From assembly GCF_044068625.1 (NCBI RefSeq), contig NZ_JBIPKH010000009.1, positions 42,923 through 106,922 on the forward strand: a stretch of 64,000 nucleotides of DNA. The letters run 5' to 3'. The position numbers and the translations under genes were made by a program. The stretch is from Desulfurivibrio sp044068625. GTDB lineage: Bacteria; Desulfobacterota; Desulfobulbia; Desulfobulbales; Desulfurivibrionaceae. Of this stretch, positions 57,305-64,000 are shown piece after piece. Each line of letters starts with the position of its first letter. The first letter of the stretch is position 1. Below the pieces are notes generated by a model. That model worked only from the letters and a program-made list of their open reading frames with translations, was not told where the DNA came from and did not search any database.

Positions 57305-57781
57305 GTGGTAACAGCGGAGGGGGAGCGGGACGCGATCTGGATGGAAGCGGCCCTGGCCGAGGCCGGGCGGGCGGCAGGGCGGGGTGAGGTGCCGGTGGGG
57401 GCCCTGCTGGTGGATGCAGGGGGCCGGCCCATCGCCGCCGACGGCAATCGAACCCTGGAGCTTTGCGACCCCACCGCCCATGCCGAAATCGTGGTTTTGC
57501 GCCGGGCGGCGGCGGAGATCGGTAACCACCGCCTGCCGGGAACCACCCTCTATGTCACCCTGGAGCCCTGCGTGATGTGTGTGGGGGCGATGATTCAGGC
57601 CCGGATCGACCGGCTGGTTTACGGGGCCCCCGACCCCAAAGCGGGGGCGGTTGGCTCCCTGTTTCAACTGGCCCAGGATCCGCGGCTCAACCACCGCTTT
57701 GCCGTGCGGGGTGGGGTGCTGGCCCAGGGGTGTGGTGGACTGCTCCGTGATTTTTTTCGGGCCAAGAGGGCAGGGCCCTAA
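57305..57781 (+). CDS. tadA: tRNA-specific adenosine deaminase TadA
   Basis: 158 residues starting at GTG 57305. The zinc site is His59-x-Glu61 (TAHAEIVVL) plus Cys89 and Cys92 (LEPCVMCVGAM), the cytidine-deaminase fold. It converts A34 to inosine in tRNA-Arg(ACG). It begins only 5 bases after the reductase gene, and a tRNA gene follows it. Confidence 0.95.
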   Translation: MVTAEGERDAIWMEAALAEAGRAAGRGEVPVGALLVDAGGRPIAADGNRTLELCDPTAHAEIVVLRRAAAEIGNHRLPGTTLYVTLEPCVMCVGAMIQARIDRLVYGAPDPKAGAVGSLFQLAQDPRLNHRFAVRGGVLAQGCGGLLRDFFRAKRAGP

Positions 57782-57864
57782 AAAATAACAAGGCAGCGGC
57801 CCGCTTTTGCGGTAGAATGCCCCGTCCCGGCCGGCAGGCTGCCGGCGGGGCCATAAGAATATGG

Positions 57865-57955
<91 letters not shown>

Positions 57956-57963
57956 GAAACAAT

Positions 57964-57994
57964 GGGCTAGCCGAAACCGGCTAGCCCTTTTTTT
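57964..57994 (+). terminator. strong intrinsic terminator after tRNA-Ser
   Basis: A ten-base perfect stem GGGCTAGCCG / CGGCTAGCCC around an AAAC loop is followed by seven T residues (57988-57994). It closes the tRNA transcript. The palindromic stem followed by T on only one side suggests plus-strand action. Confidence 0.95.
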
Positions 57995-58085
57995 GGTGAC
58001 CGGCGTTTGTGGGGTACGTTACTTTTGACCCGTATTGCCTGCTGCGGCGGAGATATAACAATAGGAGTCTTCATTCCATAGGGCC

Positions 58086-59111
58086 TTACCCGTGGCCCAT
58101 GACCCGGTTGCGCCCCTCCTGCTTGGCCAGGTAGAGCGCCTTGTCGGCCAGGGCGACGATCTCAGCCGGTTTGGAGTCCTGGGTTGGCACCAGGGTGGCG
58201 GTTCCCACGCTGATGCTGACATACTCACTGACCTTGGATTGAGCGTGCGGGATCTTCTGCTCCTGAACACCGGTCCGGAGCTCCTCGGCCACGGCCCAAG
58301 CACCCTCGGCCTCGGTCTCCGGCAATACCACCGTGAACTCCTCGCCGCCGTAGCGGGCCACCAGGTCGCCCTCCCGGGTGGCGGTGCCGGCCAGGGTTGC
58401 CGCCACCTGCTTCAGGCAATCGTCGCCCTGCTGATGGCCGTAATGGTCGTTATAGAGCTTGAAGAAATCGATATCGAGGATGATCACCGACAGCGGCTGC
58501 GCCTGGCGCAGCCCCCGCCGCCACTCCGCCTCCAGGAACTCATCGAAACGGCGGCGGTTGGCAATGCCGGTCAGGCCGTCCAGGGAGGAGAGCTTCTGCA
58601 GGGCCTGATTGGCCTCCGCCAGCTGTTTCTGGCTCTCCTGCAACGCCCTGAATGCCTCGTCGCGCTGCAACTGATTAATATAGGACTGTGAATGGTAGCG
58701 GATCCGGGCGATCAGTTCGATCTTGTCCGGTAGTTTGACGAGATAGTCGTTGGCTCCGAGGGCAAAGGCCTCACTTTTGGTCTCCGGTTCCTCTTTGGTG
58801 GAGAGAACGATAATCGGGATCTTGGCGGTTTCCGGCGCTACCCGGTAAAAACGGAGCATCATCAGGCCGTCGATCTCGGGCATGACCAGGTCCTGAAGAA
58901 TCAGGGTGGGTTTGAGTTCCGCCGCCTGCTTGATCGCCTTGGTCGGGTCGGAGCAGTAGTGAAACTCGATGTCATCGGCTTCGGCAAGATCCCGGCGGAC
59001 CGCCTCGGCGATGATCCGCTGATCATCGACCAGCAGTACTTTGATTCCATAGGAACGGACTCCGGTGATCGGATCGGTTTCCTGGTCGTTAAGCTGATTG
59101 GTAGTCATCAT
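58086..59111 (-). CDS. wspR: WspR-type diguanylate cyclase response regulator
   Basis: 341 residues. The receiver has Asp29-Asp30, phospho-acceptor Asp74 (LILQDLVMPEIDG) and LSTKEEP; the long helical linker carries SYINQLQRDEAFRALQES, nearly as in Pseudomonas WspR. The GGDEF domain has GGEEF at 255-259 and the inhibitory RxxD (REGD, 246-249) five residues before it. It makes c-di-GMP when phosphorylated by WspE. It is the last gene of the cluster, its start overlapping wspF by 4 bases. Confidence 0.95.
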   Translation of the reverse strand: MMTTNQLNDQETDPITGVRSYGIKVLLVDDQRIIAEAVRRDLAEADDIEFHYCSDPTKAIKQAAELKPTLILQDLVMPEIDGLMMLRFYRVAPETAKIPIIVLSTKEEPETKSEAFALGANDYLVKLPDKIELIARIRYHSQSYINQLQRDEAFRALQESQKQLAEANQALQKLSSLDGLTGIANRRRFDEFLEAEWRRGLRQAQPLSVIILDIDFFKLYNDHYGHQQGDDCLKQVAATLAGTATREGDLVARYGGEEFTVVLPETEAEGAWAVAEELRTGVQEQKIPHAQSKVSEYVSISVGTATLVPTQDSKPAEIVALADKALYLAKQEGRNRVMGHG

Positions 59112-60145
59112 TTCTCCCCTCTCAGGCGGCTGCTGATCGCCGCCGCTATTTGGTCAACCGGCAGCACCTGTTTGGCCGCCCCCAGATCGACGGCGGCCTT
59201 GGGCATGCCGTAGACCACCGAACTGGCCTGGTCCTGGGCGATGGTCAGCCAGCCGCGCTGGCGCATGGCCAGCAGTCCCGCCGCCCCGTCCCGGCCCATA
59301 CCGGTCAACAGCACGCCAACGCAGTGGCCCGGCCAGTTTCGGGCCACGCTGTTAAAAAAGATATCCACCGACGGGTGATAGAAATCTTCGGCGCCGCCCC
59401 GGATATAGGCCAGGTTGCCCTTTTCGTCGAGTACGGCGTGATCTTTGGTGCAGGGGACCAGGACCACGCCCGGCTCCGGCGGCCGGCCGGCGGTGAGCAG
59501 GCGGACCGGCAGTTTGCTCTGGCGGCCCAGCCAGTCGGTCATGCCGGGGGTGAACTTTTCGTCCATGTGCTGAATGATCACCACCGCAGCGGGAAAATCG
59601 GCCGGCAGGCCGGAGAGGATTTTGCTCAGGGCCTGGGGACCGCCGGTGGAACTGCCGATGGCCAGCAGCCACTCCTTGCGGGTGGCCGAGACGGCCGAGA
59701 CGGCCGAGACGGCTGGGGGGCGGGCCTTAGAGGGTAGTTTTCGGCGGCTGTGACCGATCAGTTTTTCGATCAGCGCCAACTTCTGCAGGAACTCATTGCA
59801 CTTTTCTCTGGTGCCGTGCAGATCGAAAACCGGAGTGGTGGCCACATCCAGGGCGCCGGCCCCCATGGCCTCAAACACCTGCGATGAGTTGCCGCCCACT
59901 GAAGCGGTAACCACCAGGATGGGACAGGGGGTCTCCTTCATGATCCGCCGGGTGGCCTCAACCCCGTCCATCACCGGCATCAGCAGATCCATCAGCACCA
60001 GGTCCGGCAGGTTTTCAGCGCATTTCCGAACCGCTTCCGCCCCGTCGTAGGCTATCCAGACCACCTGGTGCTCGGGGGTGGTGGCCAGAATGCGGCGCAG
60101 GCTCTCCACCGCCATGGTCATATCGTTGACAATGCCTATTCTCAC
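59108..60145 (-). CDS. wspF: WspF/CheB-type methylesterase
   Basis: 345 residues. The receiver has Asp53 (LVLMDLLMPVMDG). The methylesterase has the catalytic serine in LLAIGSSTGGPQAL, His in IIQHMDEKF and Asp in LLTGMGRDGAAGL. It removes methyl groups from the WspA receptor and thereby dampens signalling. A 9-base unit (GGCCGAGAC) repeated three times at 59684-59710 encodes a repetitive AVSAVSAVSAT linker between the two domains. Fourth in the Wsp order here. Confidence 0.93.
   Translation of the reverse strand: MRIGIVNDMTMAVESLRRILATTPEHQVVWIAYDGAEAVRKCAENLPDLVLMDLLMPVMDGVEATRRIMKETPCPILVVTASVGGNSSQVFEAMGAGALDVATTPVFDLHGTREKCNEFLQKLALIEKLIGHSRRKLPSKARPPAVSAVSAVSATRKEWLLAIGSSTGGPQALSKILSGLPADFPAAVVIIQHMDEKFTPGMTDWLGRQSKLPVRLLTAGRPPEPGVVLVPCTKDHAVLDEKGNLAYIRGGAEDFYHPSVDIFFNSVARNWPGHCVGVLLTGMGRDGAAGLLAMRQRGWLTIAQDQASSVVYGMPKAAVDLGAAKQVLPVDQIAAAISSRLRGEK
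59684..59710. repeat. three tandem 9-base units within wspF linker
   Basis: The unit GGCCGAGAC occurs three times in succession at 59684-59692, 59693-59701 and 59702-59710. Being a multiple of three, changes in copy number would lengthen or shorten the inter-domain linker without shifting the frame. Confidence 0.85.
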
Positions 60146-60154
60146 ATCCGTACC

Positions 60155-62530
60155 TCAAACATCGGGGCCGCCGATCAGTTCTTCGACCGCCCGGATCAGG
60201 CCCTGATCGTGGAAACTGCCCTTGGTCAGATAGTAGTCCGCTCCGGCCTCCAGCCCCAGCAGGCGATCCTCCTCCCGGTCCTTGTACGAGACAATAATAA
60301 CCGGCAGCCTTCGCAGTCGCGGATCGGCCTTGAGTTGCCGCACCAGTTCAAGGCCGTTCATGCGCGGCATGTCGATATCGGTGACCACCAGGTCGTACTC
60401 TTCCGCCTGCAAGGCGTTCCAGGCATCAATGCCGTCCACCGCCACATCAACCAGGTAGCCTTGGGCGCTCAGCATTTTGCGTTCCACCTCCCGGACGGTA
60501 ATGGAGTCATCGACCACCAGAACCTGCTTGGCGGTTCTGGCGTTCATCTGATCCGCCCAGCGGCCGATCCCCTTGATCCGGTTGTCCGAAATCAGGTTGT
60601 CCATGGAGCGGACCATATCCTCCACATCGGCGATCAGTACCGGGGAACCATCCTCCAGGATGGCGGCGGCGCTGATGTTCTGGATCTTCTTAAGCCGCTT
60701 GTCCAGGGCCTGCACCACCAGATCGCGGATGCCGATAAAGCGGTCGACGATCAGTCCGTACTGGTTGAAGCGGTCGCTCAGCATGATCACCACCGGTTCG
60801 CCGCCGGTTTCCGGTTCTCCCTCCTTTTCCAGCAACTGGCGAGCCGAGACCAGGCCGATCCGCTTTTCGGCAAAGGTGAAATACTGGCGCCCTTCCACCA
60901 CCCTGATCTGCTCTTCGGGGATCTGGACGACATGGTCAATGGCGACCAGCGGCAGGGCGTACAGTTCGTTGCAGATCTCCACCAGCAGCACCCGGAGCAC
61001 CGACAGGGTCAGTGGCAGCTGCAGCTCGAAACTGGTGCCCTGTCCGGTCTGGGAGGAGGCCCGCACCACCCCCCGCACCTCCTGCATGACGCTGTGGACC
61101 ACGTCGAGTCCCACCCCGCGGCCCGACAGCTTGCTGACCGATTTTTTGGTGGTGAAATTGGGCAGAAAAAGAAAATCGAGCAACTCGGTTTCGTTGAGGC
61201 TGCGGGCCATTTCCGGGGGAACCATCTTTTGGGCAACGATGGCATTTCGCAGCTTGTCATAGTCGACTCCGCAGCCGTCATCGGTCAGCAGGATATTGAG
61301 CATGCCGGCTTTGTGTCTGGCCTCCAGGCGGATTTTGGCCTTTCTGCTCTTACCGGCCGCTTCCCGCTCTTCCGGGCGCTCCACGCCATGATCCAGCGCG
61401 TTTCTCAGCAGATGATTCAGGGGGGCTTCGATCTTGTCGAGAATCTCCCGGTCCACCATGGTCTCCTGGCCGACGATCTCAAACTGCACCTCTTTGCCCA
61501 GCTCCCGGGCCACATCGCGCACCATCCGCGGAAAGCACCCGATGCCGTCGGCAAAGGGGCGCATGCGGTTGGCGATAACTTCGCGGTAGAGACGATGAGA
61601 GATATCGGTGGTGCGCCGGGAACGGTTGTCCACTTCGGCCAGATAGCCGGCAACCGCAGCGATCTCCCCCTCGAGCCTGGCTCGAAACTGGGTCCAGGAA
61701 CCGTCACCGGCGTCCGCCGCCGGCGAATGGCCGGCGCCTTCCCTGGTGTTGTCGAACAGCCGCAGCAGTTCATCCAGCCGCTGTTTATGCAGCAGCATCT
61801 TTTCGGCAAAAGAGGGCAGCCAGCGGGACTCGACCTGGATCTCGCCGGCCAGCCCCATCAATCGGTTCATTCCTTCAGCCGAAACCCGCAGCGCTCGCTC
61901 GCTGTTCCGGCAAGGAGCAGCGGCGGCCGGCGGTCCCTCCGGTTCGGTTTTCCCTTCTGCGGACTCCGCCGGCTCGGGGGCCGGCGCCGGTGGTTCGGCC
62001 GGAACTTCCGGTTCAGCTGCGGAAACGGTGTCGCAGGCGGCGCCCTTTTCCGGCTCAACCTCGGCGCCGGCGGGCTCCCGGCTGGGCATCACGGGGGCGG
62101 GGACGGGTTCCTGTTGACTGGCCAGGCTGGTCAGCCGCAAGACCAGCGCGGCGGTCTCCTCCTCCTTGGCGGCCAGCCAGGCCGGCAGTTCGGACTCTTC
62201 GACCCCGGCGATGCCGGCCAGGAAATCGACCCCTTGCAGCAGCAGGTCGATGCTCGGCTGGCCCAGCACCACTTTCTGCTGCTGGGCGGCCACGAAGAGA
62301 TCCTCCATGGCATGAGCCACCCGGACCGCCGGCTCCAGGTTGACGATACGGGCCGCGCCCTTGATGGAATGAGAGGCCCGCATCAGGGCCTCCAGGATCT
62401 CGGCGGCCCCCGGATGCTGCTCCAGGGTCAGCAGATGGTCGTTGAGGGTGGCACAGTGGCTTTCCGCTTCCAGGCGGAAAAGATCCAGCATGCTCATGCT
62501 GCCGAAATCACCATGATCGCCTTTGCTCAT
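60155..62530 (-). CDS. wspE: WspE-type hybrid CheA histidine kinase
   Basis: 791 residues. The Hpt domain holds His54 (MRASHSIKGAARI). A proline/glutamate-rich linker (~140-210) follows. The catalytic CheA core has the N-box HLLRNALDHGVE, G1 DDGCGVD and G2 GRGVGLDVV; a CheW-like regulatory domain (~480-620) and a C-terminal receiver (Asp in DLVVTDIDMPRMNG) close it. This CheA-REC fusion is the WspE arrangement; it phosphorylates WspR and WspF. It overlaps wspD by 4 bases. Confidence 0.94.
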   Translation of the reverse strand: MSKGDHGDFGSMSMLDLFRLEAESHCATLNDHLLTLEQHPGAAEILEALMRASHSIKGAARIVNLEPAVRVAHAMEDLFVAAQQQKVVLGQPSIDLLLQGVDFLAGIAGVEESELPAWLAAKEEETAALVLRLTSLASQQEPVPAPVMPSREPAGAEVEPEKGAACDTVSAAEPEVPAEPPAPAPEPAESAEGKTEPEGPPAAAAPCRNSERALRVSAEGMNRLMGLAGEIQVESRWLPSFAEKMLLHKQRLDELLRLFDNTREGAGHSPAADAGDGSWTQFRARLEGEIAAVAGYLAEVDNRSRRTTDISHRLYREVIANRMRPFADGIGCFPRMVRDVARELGKEVQFEIVGQETMVDREILDKIEAPLNHLLRNALDHGVERPEEREAAGKSRKAKIRLEARHKAGMLNILLTDDGCGVDYDKLRNAIVAQKMVPPEMARSLNETELLDFLFLPNFTTKKSVSKLSGRGVGLDVVHSVMQEVRGVVRASSQTGQGTSFELQLPLTLSVLRVLLVEICNELYALPLVAIDHVVQIPEEQIRVVEGRQYFTFAEKRIGLVSARQLLEKEGEPETGGEPVVIMLSDRFNQYGLIVDRFIGIRDLVVQALDKRLKKIQNISAAAILEDGSPVLIADVEDMVRSMDNLISDNRIKGIGRWADQMNARTAKQVLVVDDSITVREVERKMLSAQGYLVDVAVDGIDAWNALQAEEYDLVVTDIDMPRMNGLELVRQLKADPRLRRLPVIIVSYKDREEDRLLGLEAGADYYLTKGSFHDQGLIRAVEELIGGPDV

Positions 62531-63219
62531 GTCAGGTTCCTGGTCAGGGCTTCAAACAGCAGTTGGTCGTCGAGAAAACCGATATCCCGATTTTCCAGAC
62601 AGAGAATACCCTTGGTATAGACGGCCTTGGAGCCGGAAACCGTAACCGGCAAACCGCGCAGCATCTCCGGGGAGTAGCGGACATTGCCGAAAATTTCGCT
62701 GACTGGAAAGACGATTTTTTGCCCTTCACGGCTGGCCACCACCAGCCTTACCGGGCTCAGATATCCATCCTTGGACTCCGGTCGCTCGCCGCGCTTTAAG
62801 CCGAGAACGCCGCCGATGGAGAGGCAGATCTCCAGTTTGCCCCGGATATTGACCACCCCCCGCAGAAATTGGTCGTTGCGGTGGGGCAGGCTGTGGATGG
62901 TGCCCATATCGACCACCTCCTGAATCAGTTCAGCCGGCAGGGCCAGCCACTCGCCGCCGGCCAGGAAAACGAAGGCGACGCTGTGGCCGGCCTCCCGCAA
63001 AGGTTTTTTGCCGGCCAGCAGGGCGGTCCATTCATCGAAATACTCTTCCGGCGGCGGCCGATCCAGCAGGCGGCGGCCGGTGGCCGCATAGACCCCGCAG
63101 TTGCGGCAATGAATCACCCGCTCCAGTTCCGGGCAGCGCTCCCCTCCCGCCCCCCATACCCCGATCCGTTTCCAGCATTGATCCAACTCGACCAAGTGGT
63201 TTTGTTCCTGGCTGTTCAT
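62527..63219 (-). CDS. wspD: WspD-type CheW coupling protein
   Basis: 230 residues. The C-terminal CheW domain (SVAFVFLAGGEWLALPAELI, ... LRGVVNIRGKLEICLSIGGVLGL) follows an N-terminal extension of ~75 residues. That extension has a cysteine pair IHCRNCGVYAATGRRLLDR, which is characteristic of the Wsp/large CheW type. It links the WspA receptor to the WspE kinase. It sits 4 bases after wspC. Confidence 0.92.
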   Translation of the reverse strand: MNSQEQNHLVELDQCWKRIGVWGAGGERCPELERVIHCRNCGVYAATGRRLLDRPPPEEYFDEWTALLAGKKPLREAGHSVAFVFLAGGEWLALPAELIQEVVDMGTIHSLPHRNDQFLRGVVNIRGKLEICLSIGGVLGLKRGERPESKDGYLSPVRLVVASREGQKIVFPVSEIFGNVRYSPEMLRGLPVTVSGSKAVYTKGILCLENRDIGFLDDQLLFEALTRNLT

Positions 63220-63223
63220 AACC

Positions 63224-64000
63224 CTAAGCTCCGCACTTTTCCGGCCCCCCGCCGGCTTTAAGCAGCCGCTGCGCCCTTTTGCGGTAGCGGTCGGCTCCGA
63301 CCTTATCTCCCTGGCGTTCGGCGATGAGAGCCAGCAGGATCAGGGCCTCCTGCAGGTCGGGATCAAGATAAACGGCCTGGCGGAGCAGCTTCACCGCCTC
63401 ATGCTGATGGCCTCGAATATCGGCGATCAGGCCCAGCAGCAAACAGGCCGGGGCCGAAGGGCCGTGTTGCTCCAGATGCTCCTCGCAGAGCCGGGCCGAC
63501 TCCTCCAGGCGGCCCTGGTCGGCCAGTTTCCTGGCCCGCCCCAGATTATCCGCCGCCGGCAGCTCGATGGCAATGGTGGATGAGGCCGGCGGAGAGAGGC
63601 TGTCTTCAAACGGGGTTTTCCGGTCATGGACCACCGGCTGTCTGGCCGGCGGGGCTTGCTGCTCGCCGTTCGCCGGTCGTTTAACAAAAATCAGGGGATG
63701 GTGTGACGAGTGGACAAAGGGCCCGGCGGTAAACAATCCCGCTTCCGAGTGTCCGACAAATAGCAGCCCCTCCGGCCGCAATGACCGCTCCAGGTTGGCA
63801 ATGGCCCGGTCCTGGGCCTCGGCATCCAGGTAAATCAGCACATTACGGCAGAAAACTATGTCATACAGCCCCAGGGCTTCCATGAAAATCCGGTTTAAGA
63901 TATTGCCGTTATGAAAGTGGACCTGCTGCCGGATCTGGTCATTTAACTGGTAGGTGTTGCCGCTCCGGAGGAAATAGCGTCCCCGGAACTTGAGATCATG
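63224..64000 (-). CDS. wspC: WspC-type CheR methyltransferase with C-terminal TPR, partial
   Basis: The 3' 258 codons of the gene; it continues past the right edge and the frame is open to the last base. Translation from the edge gives FRGRYFLRSGN, QVHFHNGNIL and then DIVFCRNVLIYLD, the end of the SAM-dependent CheR domain. After a linker of ~50 residues comes a TPR-like region (SAPACLLLGLIADIRGHQHEAVKLLRQAVYLDPD). CheR-TPR is the WspC layout; it methylates WspA. wspA and wspB should lie just outside. Confidence 0.92.
   Translation of the reverse strand, partial: HDLKFRGRYFLRSGNTYQLNDQIRQQVHFHNGNILNRIFMEALGLYDIVFCRNVLIYLDAEAQDRAIANLERSLRPEGLLFVGHSEAGLFTAGPFVHSSHHPLIFVKRPANGEQQAPPARQPVVHDRKTPFEDSLSPPASSTIAIELPAADNLGRARKLADQGRLEESARLCEEHLEQHGPSAPACLLLGLIADIRGHQHEAVKLLRQAVYLDPDLQEALILLALIAERQGDKVGADRYRKRAQRLLKAGGGPEKCGA

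Noticed and set aside
60068..62620. 850-residue plus-strand open frame opposite wspE
   Set aside because: Shadow of the WspE reading frame; composition is low-complexity and no domain is seen.

Overview
The window reads as a high-GC chromosome segment of an anaerobic deltaproteobacterium (Desulfobacterota). A sulfur or sulfate metaboliser of the Desulfobulbales / Desulfurivibrio kind is my best guess; this is inferred from gene content, not from a marker gene. The indicators are a periplasmic selenocysteine formate dehydrogenase with its own maturation operon, two different ASKHA reductive activators, a KamA-family radical SAM enzyme, several small cysteine-rich proteins and a very dense set of two-component genes. 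Genes are packed tightly, often with 4-base ATGA overlaps, and only one gap exceeds 300 bases. I see no insertion sequence, prophage, integrase, rRNA operon or CRISPR array.

Layout. 1-1659 (minus): metW (cut by the edge), metX and a cysteine-rich XRE protein. 1849-3387: yifB/comM. 3413-3569: a large nested palindrome with 33-base perfect arms. 3576-7270: an ABC-2 exporter interrupted by a REC-PAS gene. 7281-16999 (minus): a formate dehydrogenase block, fdnG(Sec)-fdnH-fdnI-fdhE-small Cys protein-fdhD-moeA-moeA/PBP. It starts from a good sigma-54 promoter at 17134-17149. Divergent from it, 17318-22287 encodes an NtrC-type sigma-54 activator, a periplasmic binding protein and a sensor kinase. 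These are very likely the sensor system that controls formate dehydrogenase.

22274-30814 (minus) is one long tightly coupled gene string: crcB-lptF-lptG-[HgdB-like Cys-rich protein]-[HgdC-like ASKHA ATPase]-[62-aa Cys protein]-VTT membrane protein-KamA-UspA-transglutaminase. The three middle genes look like a miniature 2-hydroxyacyl-CoA dehydratase/activase type electron-activation module of unknown substrate, and they are my main candidate for something undescribed. 31005-39340 is an envelope region: RACo/RamA-like ASKHA protein, msbA, glycosyltransferases, a YrbL-like kinase of lower GC, an O-antigen ligase and an ELM1-type protein.

39454-43048 (plus): a DHH phosphoesterase and two tandem GlgC proteins, of which the first has lost its signature nucleotide-binding residues. 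43045-45028 (minus): trpB-trpA. 45192-48491 (minus): sensor kinase, single-domain response regulator and hybrid kinase. 48529-53008 (minus): a helical protein of unknown function, an SlyD-like FKBP, thiD and a possible HIT/GalT-like protein. 53222-57781 (plus): small Cys protein, hisI, hisG, engB, a gate-domain membrane protein, a thioredoxin reductase-like protein and tadA. Then come tRNA-Ser(CGA) and a strong terminator.

58086-64000 (minus) carries wspC(partial)-wspD-wspE-wspF-wspR in the canonical Wsp order. This is a chemosensory pathway ending in a diguanylate cyclase; wspA and wspB would be expected just beyond the right edge.
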